Shown: positions 10,201-16,828 of the stretch, in pieces
Position numbering within the stretch: the first letter of the stretch is position 1
Layout: each line of letters starts with the position of its first letter
DNA from: an uncultured Lachnospiraceae bacterium
GTDB lineage: Bacteria > Bacillota_A > Clostridia > Lachnospirales > Lachnospiraceae
NCBI GenBank assembly: GCA_902801585.1
Contig: CADCIU010000002.1
Coordinates: 1 to 64,000 of the forward strand
Length of the DNA: 64,000 bases
Direction: 5' to 3'
The notes under the pieces: model-generated
Databases searched by the model: none
Seen by the model: only the letters and a program-made list of their open reading frames with translations
What the model was told of the DNA's origin: nothing
Program-made: the position numbers and the translations under genes

Positions 10201-10366
10201 TCTCATTCGTGTAGAAATTCTCGCCGAATGCGGCCAGAAGCGTGCCCTCCCCTTCCGCATTCTGATCCGAGACCTGAATTCCCTTGGCTTTGAGCGCTGC
10301 AAGGATCGGATCCAGTTTGGAGCGGTCCGCTTCCGCATAAAGTGTTTTGATCGTCTGTTTGCTCAT
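7268..10366 (-). CDS. Membrane protein: degenerate TIR-like head, one TM helix, large LRR ectodomain
   Basis: A 1032-residue single-pass protein and last gene of the three-gene receptor-like operon. ATG 10366 is chosen because a GGAGGAG site sits 5 bases upstream; an in-frame ATG six codons earlier lies in the upstream tandem repeats. Residues 1-115 form a compact alpha/beta domain with the periodicity of a TIR domain (strand KTLYAEAD, then EHILLLQVDE), but the usual FISY box and catalytic Glu are not evident, so it is TIR-like by context. One hydrophobic helix follows at about 121-143 (IVFAVGGVVVLALVAVLAL), preceded by Lys/Arg and followed by RGKK and a Glu-rich stretch. The remaining 850 residues are irregular leucine-rich repeats (pattern L..L.L.....D.S.L). 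By the positive-inside rule the orientation is ambiguous locally, but N-in/LRR-out is the likely arrangement by analogy with the next gene. Ligand unknown. Confidence 0.75.
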   Translation of the reverse strand: MSKQTIKTLYAEADRSKLDPILAALKAKGIQVSDQNAEGEGTLLAAFGENFYTNESLKKALLDAVARNEHILLLQVDECEIPDKIKNAVYARNIITVGDRSPELVADRIIDALPSQKSRSPIVFAVGGVVVLALVAVLALQGVRGKKETAQEPVAEQEQEQEIAYPLPAGLTEAELAEIRCVVVMGDHFKYYTNETRLIGPEGGIKWPDMLQVLANEYGDDFGGRRQWFWKEDGNEITRASYDLRFLSLMPNLEELHLAEVEVTQAPDLSALARLSRVCAMECDLGDISWIANSRVSEVKLRGDTDYSPLGSLAMLKNAELTVTGDKPLDFSYFSPQALKQIRLTVSGGAGYADLSGLAKCPDLKEVMLQNVPIRDLSFLQGRSGLEVLEMNSMDQMEDISAVESLKGLKRLTIGGCRNVRDYDPISGCINLISVRIDPGERQNMQDASFLAGLSKLERIDLSGVELPDLDFLSRIAESRSYLDSFHFSGYAGDLSGLAAFEKIAYVSLDLENRVSFEQIAPYLEGVKSVELELSRLGAVDLSTVPAPIETLILNRCELTDLTSMPQDWPTPNLVLRNCALLRSLEGLESQSSIGNNGGNLTVYNCFRLTDWDAVAGMKLNHLEITGGYTLPSFANLRSSELCLDSVADVKDLTFLDEMDNSETCSFKLVGLEEVNNLKPLERFRGRYIAVSSELAEQGQDLVSSGHFTECRIEYPDRGWEFDESGITLLSLDELETLPDALLRRVGILYLVGDTVVDSSRYDVWVNAHPDGNVEVELFDFTADEESTMDFGEGVVTDLGALEKLTGLRELGLFVQPLESLDGIQNFGELEVLRVTGCRSLTDVSPAFTLQGLHILGFGGCPVESIQGVQNLPELWELRLEDTNVTDLMPLAECSFDGDFGPDGGFRLNLTNAPIEDYSPLASIPVYKELQVSGVNAAVLVPILSEVKIYDLSAIECFTANGEGDAEALFADFAERHPELNRLSIPWNDGITDLTLLLEMDNLESVRVSGDMTGAIESLSGMDLPFELVIED

Positions 10367-10374
10367 TTTCTCCT

Positions 10375-10458
10375 CCCATGTCATCCTTTCATGTCATACG
10401 CCCATGTCGCCTTCCCACGTCATCTTCCCATGTCATCTTCCCATGTCGTCTTCCCATA
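10375..10458. repeat. 13-base tandem repeat between the second and third operon genes
   Basis: About six and a half units with a 13-base period; consensus on the minus strand AAGATGACATGGG. The array fills nearly the whole gap between the stop of the middle gene (10459) and the ribosome site of the downstream gene. Each unit carries ATG triplets and a purine-rich stretch resembling a ribosome site. Since 13 is not a multiple of three, successive ATGs fall in different frames. Confidence 0.8.
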
Positions 10459-11655
10459 TCAGGGTACAAGAATGACCGTAAAGCGCGCGTTTTCACTCCA
10501 GGTGAGCGGCAGCATCTCTCTGCTGACCGTCACAGCCTTAAGGCGCGGCAGATTCTCCAGCGGTGTGAGATCTCTTACCCCTGTATGTTCCAGATGCAGG
10601 ATCTGCAGAGATGGCAGGTCCTGCAGTTTATCAATATCGTCCACTATGCTGCCTGCAAGACTCAGTTCCTTCAGGAGCACATGTGCGTCCAGGCAGGACA
10701 GATCCCCCAGCGGCTGACAGACCAGCCCCAGTTCCTCCAGCCGCACGGCATAGGCAAACAGCGACAGATCCGATACCTTTCCCATGATCACCGGCGCGCC
10801 GTTGACACGGCATCCGCCGTCTTGGTCAAAGCTGACCTTGTCCAGGCTGTCGATCACCATGTTGCCGCAGATGAACAACTGATGGATCTCGGCCAGCTGG
10901 CCGCGCAGGATGTCCTCCGACTCCTGTCCCAGCGCCTTGCGTATGGCCTTCTCCTGGTCTTCGTCGGGAAAAGTGATGGCGAACAGCCGCTCCTCCTCCC
11001 CCAGATCCACCACGGTGTCAGCCGGATCCTCCGTTTCTTCTGTTTCCTCTGCTGTCTCAGAATCTGTTTCCTCCTCCGTTTGTTGAATGCCCGCTGACTG
11101 CGCAGGCGCGGCGGGATTCCACAGGCCGCTTCGCAGCGCTCCCAGTGCGCCGGCAGCGAGCAGGAAAAAGATTATGGAAGCTGCCATTCCGAGCTTCCTC
11201 CATGAGACAGTCTCCGTCCACTTCTGGTGGAACCTGCGGGTCACAAAACCGGATTGGAGAATTGCTTTAGCCCTCTCCTCGGGACTCGTTAAGCGCGGGA
11301 TCACAGGCCTTTCACCCCGTATTTTCTCCCATCTCTCATCAAGCTCCGAGTCATCGAGCCGCACCATAAGGACGGGCTTTTGGCTCCGATGCGCTGTCTG
11401 CATCTCGCTGATACAGTTGGGCGATTCCAGTGCTCTCTTAGATAAAAAGAAGATGACCTTCTCACAGCGGTCCATATGCCGCGAAATGTTGGCCGGCCAG
11501 TCGCTTCCGGCCGGGATCCCCTCGTCGTACCACAGGCGCCATCCCGCGTCGTGAAGGATCCGGATCGTGCTCACCACTTCTTCGGACTGCAGGTGCGCAT
11601 AGCTGATAAAGAGAAACGGGCGGTTTCCTTCATAAGGTTTAAAAAATGAATTCAT
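10459..11655 (-). CDS. TIR domain - TM helix - leucine-rich repeat receptor-like protein
   Basis: A 398-residue single-pass membrane protein. Residues 12-140 are a clear TIR domain: box 1 PFLFISYAH (13-21), the DAGWRLWYDEGI segment (36-47), and the SPNCISEMQTA segment in which Glu84 sits where TIR NADases carry their catalytic Glu. A hydrophobic helix lies at about 157-175 (MAASIIFFLLAAGALGAL), preceded by a basic stretch (RRFHQKW), which favours a cytoplasmic TIR. A Glu/Thr-rich spacer (185-220) leads to a C-terminal region with about five leucine-rich repeats (265-390). The ATG overlaps the stop of the upstream gene by four bases, implying translational coupling. Bacterial TIR domains commonly make or break NAD-derived signals or act in anti-phage defence; here the outward LRR suggests sensing of an external ligand, which is inference. 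Confidence 0.85.
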   Translation of the reverse strand: MNSFFKPYEGNRPFLFISYAHLQSEEVVSTIRILHDAGWRLWYDEGIPAGSDWPANISRHMDRCEKVIFFLSKRALESPNCISEMQTAHRSQKPVLMVRLDDSELDERWEKIRGERPVIPRLTSPEERAKAILQSGFVTRRFHQKWTETVSWRKLGMAASIIFFLLAAGALGALRSGLWNPAAPAQSAGIQQTEEETDSETAEETEETEDPADTVVDLGEEERLFAITFPDEDQEKAIRKALGQESEDILRGQLAEIHQLFICGNMVIDSLDKVSFDQDGGCRVNGAPVIMGKVSDLSLFAYAVRLEELGLVCQPLGDLSCLDAHVLLKELSLAGSIVDDIDKLQDLPSLQILHLEHTGVRDLTPLENLPRLKAVTVSREMLPLTWSENARFTVILVP

Positions 11656-12512
11656 GCGCCCCCTCCCGACAATTTGATGGTGTAATCTCCTTCCGGCAGC
11701 GGCTCATCCCCAAGAAGGGCCTCCTGCGGTATCCAAATATCTTTGAGTGACGGCAAAAGAGCGAGATCCTCCCAGCTCTCCGGCATCCTTTCAAGATGAA
11801 GCGCTGTGATCTGTGAGACCGCATCTTCCGTGACAGGACCTCCGCCCACTGCTTCCTTTACTGCATCAAATATAACGGGATCGCTGATCGTCACCTGATC
11901 ACTCAGAGCAGCCTGGTCCTGTGAGTTCTGAGCATCCGCTGCCGTCGACACAGCTTTCCTGATTCCCGCAAAAACCATAACCGCCAGCACCACTGCGAGC
12001 GCACAAAACACAAGCGACAATCTGCTTAAGACTCTCTCCTCACCAATCCCTGCCGGCTCTACCGGCTCTCCCAAAAGGTCCTGCGAAAAGCCTTCCGCAT
12101 GCAGGATCGCGTTTTCCAGATCCTCTCTTCTCTTAAGTTTATAGAGGGGAATGTGTGCGATCGTCTCGCGAAGCCCCATCGCCAGACTCCGGTCTTTGCT
12201 GTCGGGGTCGAGACAGATGATCGGCTTACTCTTCTTTTGACAGACAAGTATATTGCTCTTGGTGTTCGGGTCCCTGCAAGCCTCATCTGACAGATAAAGC
12301 ATCGTCAGTGAGGCGCCCATATAGCGGTCCTGCCGTCTCAAGATCTCCTCCGATCCCTCCGCGTTCCCGCGGTTGTACCAGACCCTGCATCCGCGCTCCA
12401 AGAGAAGGCGCATGATATCCCATACCCTTTCCCGGTCCGCCTCCGCGAAAGCAAAGTACAGATATGGCTCATCTCCCTCATAGGGAGGATATTGACTGTA
12501 CCAGTTCTTCAT
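11652..12512 (-). CDS. TIR domain - TM helix protein with short LRR-like tail
   Basis: First gene of the receptor-like operon, 286 residues from ATG 12512, chosen for its AGGAAGAG site; an in-frame ATG 18 codons earlier lacks one. Residues 14-140 resemble the TIR domain of the next gene (EPYLYFAFAEADRERVW, then GCRVWYNRGNAEGS, then LTMLYLSDEACRDP). The segment corresponding to the catalytic Glu reads NTKSNILVC, so the Glu appears to be missing and this copy may be a non-catalytic partner. One TM helix is at about 164-184. The short ectodomain (190-286) has one or two leucine-rich units (ITALHLERMPESWEDLALL). The three genes may form hetero-oligomers through their TIR or LRR parts, which is inferred from co-transcription only. 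Confidence 0.8.
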   Translation of the reverse strand: MKNWYSQYPPYEGDEPYLYFAFAEADRERVWDIMRLLLERGCRVWYNRGNAEGSEEILRRQDRYMGASLTMLYLSDEACRDPNTKSNILVCQKKSKPIICLDPDSKDRSLAMGLRETIAHIPLYKLKRREDLENAILHAEGFSQDLLGEPVEPAGIGEERVLSRLSLVFCALAVVLAVMVFAGIRKAVSTAADAQNSQDQAALSDQVTISDPVIFDAVKEAVGGGPVTEDAVSQITALHLERMPESWEDLALLPSLKDIWIPQEALLGDEPLPEGDYTIKLSGGGA

Positions 12513-12764
12513 TCTCTTCCTGTCTTCCGTTTGATGGATATGTGCAAGATGTGGTGATGTGCCCACGGACGACTATGGTCGGCCGGGTTTTTACGCGTCG
12601 TTTCGATAGTCACTTCACTTTTAGCTTCTGATGGAGAGGTGGAAATGACAATGTTACATTCATACTTCCACACTATCACATCTATTCGCTATTTTCCACA
12701 AAACAAACCGAAGCCTCGTCAAATCGCCAAATATGAATTTTCAGTGATCAGAATCAAATCTAAC
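12513..12764. other. Intergenic region upstream of the TIR operon
   Basis: About 250 bases between the TIR operon and the promoter of the divergent small-protein gene. It is AT-richer than its surroundings, and the TIR operon promoter must lie here. The best minus-strand candidate is TTGTGG, 17 bases, TGATAG around 12685-12715, which is a poor match at the -10. No coding potential, repeat or hairpin stands out. Confidence 0.3.
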
Positions 12765-12792
12765 TTTACAATTCAGTACATTCATGTATAAT
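12765..12792 (+). promoter_or_regulatory. Sigma-A promoter for the small membrane protein gene
   Basis: TTTACA at 12765-12770 and a perfect TATAAT at 12787-12792, separated by 16 bases, 38 bases before the GTG start of the next gene. Confidence 0.75.
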
Positions 12793-12830
12793 AGAGACCC
12801 ATTGTTTGCATCCCATGAAAGGAGTAAGCC

Positions 12831-13133
12831 GTGAAGATTCTAATAACCCTTGTTATTTGCAACTGCGTTCTTGGCGCCGCCCTGTCCCTGTATCTGGTCA
12901 TCATATGGCGAAAATACAAGGAAGCCGTCGCCGCACACGGATGGAACCCCGAATGCGCCGACCCGCTCTGCCGCAACATGTGGCTGCTGTGCTTCATTCC
13001 AATCTTCGGAATGCTGTACTATCTGGTCGTGGGAGAAACGATCGGGATCCTCTCCACGACATACAAAGACAGCGTGGACGGCATCGTCACGGTTTCCTAC
13101 GGCTCACTGTCATTCCACTACAGTGAGGAATGA
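12831..13133 (+). CDS. Small two-helix membrane protein
   Basis: 100 residues starting at GTG 12831 behind AAAGGAG. Helix 1 is at residues 2-25 (ILITLVICNCVLGAALSLYLVIIW) and helix 2 at about 50-68 (MWLLCFIPIFGMLYYLVVG), joined by a basic loop; the tail is soluble. It has its own near-consensus promoter and its own terminator, so it is monocistronic. No family is recognised. The strong promoter suggests real expression. Confidence 0.6.
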   Translation: MKILITLVICNCVLGAALSLYLVIIWRKYKEAVAAHGWNPECADPLCRNMWLLCFIPIFGMLYYLVVGETIGILSTTYKDSVDGIVTVSYGSLSFHYSEE

Positions 13134-13229
13134 CCCTCTTTCTGATTATAAGCGTTAGGGGTTGGGGAGACCCCGCCTAAGCAATATCCGGCAGTCTTAG
13201 GCGCGTCCATTCCCCCTAAAAATAAAAGA

Positions 13230-13276
13230 ATTCTCAATCTTAGAAGAACTCTGACTCCTAAGATTGAGAATTTTTC
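13230..13276. terminator. Bidirectional intrinsic terminator
   Basis: A perfect 14-base stem (ATTCTCAATCTTAG with its complement at 13258-13271) followed by TTTTT on the plus strand and preceded by an A-rich run on the other side. It serves the small membrane protein gene and the convergent asparaginase gene. A smaller inverted repeat (GCCTAAG/CTTAGGC) lies just before it around 13175-13202. Confidence 0.85.
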
Positions 13277-13346
13277 ACTTTCTGGTCCTTTTTTGCACTC
13301 TTAAATAGATTTGACCGCCGGTTGCCGCTGAAGTGCCCTTAAGCAT

Positions 13347-14345
13347 TCACGGAATCGTCACCTCTCCGCACAAACTCAGCCGGAAATACTCCCTGATCTC
13401 CTCCGGATCTTCTGTCTGTCCCAGCACCCACATGAGTTTGGTGACTGCCGCCTCGGATGTCATGTCATAAGTTTGGATCGCCCCGGCATCCAGTGCCAGC
13501 CGCCCGGTCTCATAGACTTCCAGGTTGCTTCCCTCGAAACGGCACTGGGTTCCGACCAGAACAGTGATCCCCTGCTCTGTCATACTGCGAATCTCACTGA
13601 TGAAGTCGTGCTGCAGAAACGGCATGCCGCCAAGACCGAACGCCTCAATATAGAATGCTTTGTATCCGCGCTCCGCATACATCTGCAGGACTTCTCTGTG
13701 TATGCCCGGGAACATTTTGATGACCGCCACATCCTGGCAATATCGGTTCTGCAGTCGGAAGACACCCTTCTTTTTCTGGAGCATCCTTTTGTTTATCTTC
13801 ATTCCGATCGAACTGATCTCCGCCACGTTTTCGCAATTGATGCTGTCAAAGGCGTCAAAACTCAGAGACCTCACTTTGGAAGCCCTGCAGCCGAGGATCA
13901 CTTTCCTGTTGAAAGCGACGAACACACCGGGACTTCCGCTCTGCGCCATGTAGATCGCACAGCGCAGGTTTTCCATGGCGTCTGCCACCGGATTGGAAAT
14001 GGACAGCTGACTGCCGGTGATCACTACGGGAATATCGATATTTTGCAGCATAAAAGCCAGCATGGACGATGTATATGCCAGCGTGTCCGTTCCGTGTATC
14101 ACTACAATCCCGTCAAAACAGCCCCGCTGCCGGCTGATCTCCTTCGCAAGGTTGGCCCAGTCTTCCGGAAAAATGTTCGCGCTGTCCCGGGAAGAGAACT
14201 CCTGTGTTGTCAAAAGAGCCTCTCCCGCCACGACATGGAGTTCCCGCATCATGGATTCCGTGGTGAGTCCCGGCGTCAGCCCGTGCTCTTTTGCGACGGA
14301 AGCCAGTGTTCCGCCCGTGTTCATGATCAAAACTTTCTTGCTCAA
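13347..14345 (-). CDS. ansA: Type I (cytoplasmic) L-asparaginase
   Basis: Hydrolyses L-asparagine to aspartate and ammonia. 332 residues, normal for the type I family. The first active-site Thr lies in MNTGGTLAS (residues 8-16), the second in VIHGTDTLAYTSS (about 81-93), where Thr and Asp are catalytic; the substrate-binding DSANIFPEDW segment is present. No signal peptide, so the enzyme is cytoplasmic. The start immediately follows a degraded GH28 fragment, and the ATG may be read from the transcript starting at or before that fragment. No asparagine transporter is adjacent. Confidence 0.92.
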   Translation of the reverse strand: MSKKVLIMNTGGTLASVAKEHGLTPGLTTESMMRELHVVAGEALLTTQEFSSRDSANIFPEDWANLAKEISRQRGCFDGIVVIHGTDTLAYTSSMLAFMLQNIDIPVVITGSQLSISNPVADAMENLRCAIYMAQSGSPGVFVAFNRKVILGCRASKVRSLSFDAFDSINCENVAEISSIGMKINKRMLQKKKGVFRLQNRYCQDVAVIKMFPGIHREVLQMYAERGYKAFYIEAFGLGGMPFLQHDFISEIRSMTEQGITVLVGTQCRFEGSNLEVYETGRLALDAGAIQTYDMTSEAAVTKLMWVLGQTEDPEEIREYFRLSLCGEVTIP

Positions 14346-14642
14346 TAGTCGTCTCCAATCCGTGTCTTCTGCACTGCATTTCCCCTGCCCTCGAAGCGCC
14401 TGTCAAAATAGTGCCGCCCGTGATCACGATCGTCCCGCCGCCCTCTTCGCTGACCTTGTCGATGAGGGCTGCAGATTTGCGGTCTGTACTGCCCCGCCGG
14501 GGAAGATCCCGTAGTCCTGAGGCCTGTAAAGCTTATTGCAGATCCGGCCCGCTGCTTCATACGCACTCCGGCTTAGGCCGGCAGGTTCATCAAACCACGA
14601 ATCGATCGGTGTTCCGTCAGGAAAACGATTTTCCTTGCGCAT
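14346..14642 (-). pseudogene. Relic of a GH28 (polygalacturonase-like) gene, N-terminus only
   Basis: A start with a good site (GGGAGGA before ATG 14642) opens a frame whose N-terminus resembles intracellular GH28 pectinases: RFPDGTPIDSWF near residue 5, then RPQDYGI and VQTANLQ. The homology then continues in another frame (LIDKVSEEGGGTIVITGGT) without the single G expected after CTGCAG near 14480, so a one-base deletion shifted the frame. Only about 90 of the usual 450 or more residues remain, ending directly at the asparaginase start. The rest of the gene has probably been deleted. Confidence 0.55.
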
Positions 14643-14665
14643 TATTGTGTCCTCCCAATACTCTA

Positions 14666-15316
14666 TTATTTCCCCTTGAGCCTTCCCAGGTTTCTCCTTT
14701 CCACCACGACCAGCAATTCGTTGTTCTCTTTCAGAGGCTGTTCGGGATCGATCATCATCCATATGCCGCTGTCATCTTTTCTCGCCACTACATTGGCATC
14801 ATATGCTTTCCGGATATTGAGCTGGGAAGGTGTTTTTCCGACCCACTCGCTCAGCGGCAGCATTTCGACCATGCACAGGTTGTCGTCGACCTGAAAATAA
14901 TCAAGCATCGTCTCCATGACCAGGATCGCGGCTGCCCGCTTGCCCGCATATTCCTCGGGCATGATCACTCTGTCCGCTCCGATCTTGCGGAGAATGGAGG
15001 ACATGCGGTCCGACGAGCTCTTCGCCACAATGTAGGGAACGCCCTGCTCCTTGGCCGCCGCAACAGAGAATATACTGGCTTCCAGATTTCTTCCCACGGC
15101 CACAACGACAGTATCCATATCCCTCAGCACCAGTTCCTTCAGGCTCTCCTCGTTGGCAAGATCGGCGCAGACTGCTTCACTGCAAAAGTCCGCGACTTCT
15201 TTGACGTTTGTCTCGTTCACATCCACCGCCAGCACGTCTGCTCCCAGCTCACTGAGCGAGCGCACAAGACTCTTTCCGAACATACCAAGACCGAGAACTG
15301 CAATTGATTTTTTCAC
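14666..15316 (-). CDS. ktrA: KtrA-type regulatory subunit of potassium uptake (RCK domain)
   Basis: Cytoplasmic gating ring subunit of the Ktr K+ transporter. 216 residues from GTG 15316, chosen because GGAGG sits 7 bases upstream; the product length then matches KtrA. An N-terminal Rossmann domain carries the nucleotide site GLGMFGKSLVRSL (about residues 8-20) and the acidic residue ending the second strand (AVDVNE). A C-terminal TrkA_C domain follows from about residue 140. Binding of ATP/ADP or NAD(H) is known to gate the partner channel. It follows ktrB by 70 bases on the same strand. Confidence 0.88.
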   Translation of the reverse strand: MKKSIAVLGLGMFGKSLVRSLSELGADVLAVDVNETNVKEVADFCSEAVCADLANEESLKELVLRDMDTVVVAVGRNLEASIFSVAAAKEQGVPYIVAKSSSDRMSSILRKIGADRVIMPEEYAGKRAAAILVMETMLDYFQVDDNLCMVEMLPLSEWVGKTPSQLNIRKAYDANVVARKDDSGIWMMIDPEQPLKENNELLVVVERRNLGRLKGK

Positions 15317-15386
15317 TGTTTCCTCCAATTCCATGTGTTCTATGTGCTGTTTCCATGCGCGGCTGCGCCGGGCAAATCCGCCGGGC

Positions 15387-16751
15387 TTATCCGATGAAGA
15401 AGTTTCCCTCCGGGAACCGCACGGCTGTCTCCTCTTTGATTCCCCCGGCCAAAAACAGTGCCATGGAGATCGGTCCGATCCTGCCAAGATACATAGCGAG
15501 CGTGATGATCAGCTTGCCGGCTGTATTCAGGAGAGGTGTCACGCCCCGGGTCAGACCCACGGTGGCGCAGGCGCTCATGACTTCGAACAGGCCGTCCACG
15601 AGCCCCACCGGGTTGGTGGCAACGAGCAGCATCGTGAGCACAAGGACCGTTCCCATACTCACTTCCACGATCGCGGTGGCCTTCATCATCTGCGCGGCGC
15701 TCACGGAACGTTTGTAGACCTGGGCGCTGTTTTTGCCGCGTATATAAGATGTGATGTTGAGTATGTAAAAATAGAAAGTCGTTGTCTTGATGCCGCCCGC
15801 AGTGCCGATGGGCGAGCCGCCGATGAACATCAGGATGCAGCCCGCAAGACAGGTGACATCGGTCAGTCCCTTTTGGGAGATCGTAGCAAACCCGGCGGTC
15901 CTGAAAGTCACCGACTCAAACAGACTGTTGAGAAGTTTGAGCGGAAAGGAAAGTGCGCCCAATGTCTGGTCGTTGTTATACTCCGCTGCCAGAATGATCG
16001 CCGTTCCCGCGAAGATCAGCACCAGTGTCATTGTCAGCACCAGCTTGGTATGCTCCGTCAGGCTCTTGAAGATCTGCGCCGGCTCAGAGCGCTTTTCTTC
16101 TCCCCTCATTATTTTGCTGTTGATGTCGAACCAGACGACATAGCCCAGACCTCCCGTCACGATGAGCATGATCGTCACCGCAAGGATCAGCGGGTCGTCA
16201 CGGTAAGGCATGAGGCTGTCAGGTCCCAAAATATCAATGCCCGCATTGCAAAAGGCAGACACCGCATTGAAAACAGAGACCCAAATTCCGCGGGCGATTC
16301 CCAATCGCGGCACAAAAGCCAGCATATACAGCAGTGCGCCGGCAAGCTCCACGATCAATGTGCCGCGGATGACTTTGATCAGAAAGGCCAATAATCCGGC
16401 CATACTGTCCAAATTCATCGCGTCGCGCAGCATCAGCCGGTCGCTCAGGGAGAACCTCTTATGCGCGACCAGCATCAGCGTCGAGACAACGGTGATGACG
16501 CCCAGCCCTCCGATCTGGATCAGCAGCAGGATCACCACCTGCCCGAAAATACTCCAGTAGCTGAAGGTATCCACCACCACAAGTCCGGTCACACAGACGG
16601 ATGTCGTCGCGGTGAAGAGCGCGTCCACTAAGGGCGTCCAGGATCCGTCGGTCGAAGCTATGGGCAGTGCCAGCAGGATCGTCCCGATCAGGATCGCGCC
16701 CAGAAAGCTCAGCGGAATCACATAGACGGAAGACAGTTTGATATTTTTCAT
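15387..16751 (-). CDS. ktrB: KtrB/TrkH family potassium uptake membrane subunit
   Basis: Ion-conducting subunit of the Ktr system, 454 residues, usual length. It has four repeated M1-pore-M2 units. The selectivity filter of the first repeat is TSVCVTGL (about residues 50-57) and that of the second is SAFCNAGID (about 166-174); related short Gly-containing loops occur in repeats three (TFRTAGFATIS) and four (ACATVGLTRG). Start ATG 16751 has AAAGGG upstream. It is expected to work with the KtrA protein encoded next. Confidence 0.9.
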   Translation of the reverse strand: MKNIKLSSVYVIPLSFLGAILIGTILLALPIASTDGSWTPLVDALFTATTSVCVTGLVVVDTFSYWSIFGQVVILLLIQIGGLGVITVVSTLMLVAHKRFSLSDRLMLRDAMNLDSMAGLLAFLIKVIRGTLIVELAGALLYMLAFVPRLGIARGIWVSVFNAVSAFCNAGIDILGPDSLMPYRDDPLILAVTIMLIVTGGLGYVVWFDINSKIMRGEEKRSEPAQIFKSLTEHTKLVLTMTLVLIFAGTAIILAAEYNNDQTLGALSFPLKLLNSLFESVTFRTAGFATISQKGLTDVTCLAGCILMFIGGSPIGTAGGIKTTTFYFYILNITSYIRGKNSAQVYKRSVSAAQMMKATAIVEVSMGTVLVLTMLLVATNPVGLVDGLFEVMSACATVGLTRGVTPLLNTAGKLIITLAMYLGRIGPISMALFLAGGIKEETAVRFPEGNFFIG

Positions 16752-16828
16752 AGCTGCGCCCTTTCACTTGCGGACAGGTTTCGGGGGCCGGTCAGGCCTT
16801 CGTTGCCGTTCCGGCCTTCGGGGCCCGG

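Noticed and set aside
9596..10717. Long plus-strand frame antisense to the TIR genes
   Set aside because: It mirrors the codon bias of the real minus-strand genes, spans two of them and shows no domain.
7268..12512. Classical TIR-based anti-phage island (for example Thoeris)
   Set aside because: No ThsA-like SIR2/SLOG gene and no nuclease is nearby; the TIR proteins are membrane receptors.
12685..12715. Promoter of the TIR operon
   Set aside because: TTGTGG with TGATAG at 17 bases is too weak a match to list as a site.
14342..14566. Independent small gene upstream of asparaginase
   Set aside because: The frame overlaps the GH28 relic and its Arg/Gly/His-rich product looks like an out-of-frame shadow.
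15051..16394. Long plus-strand frame antisense to ktrA and ktrB
   Set aside because: His/Arg/Gln-rich shadow of membrane-protein genes; no ribosome site or homology pattern.
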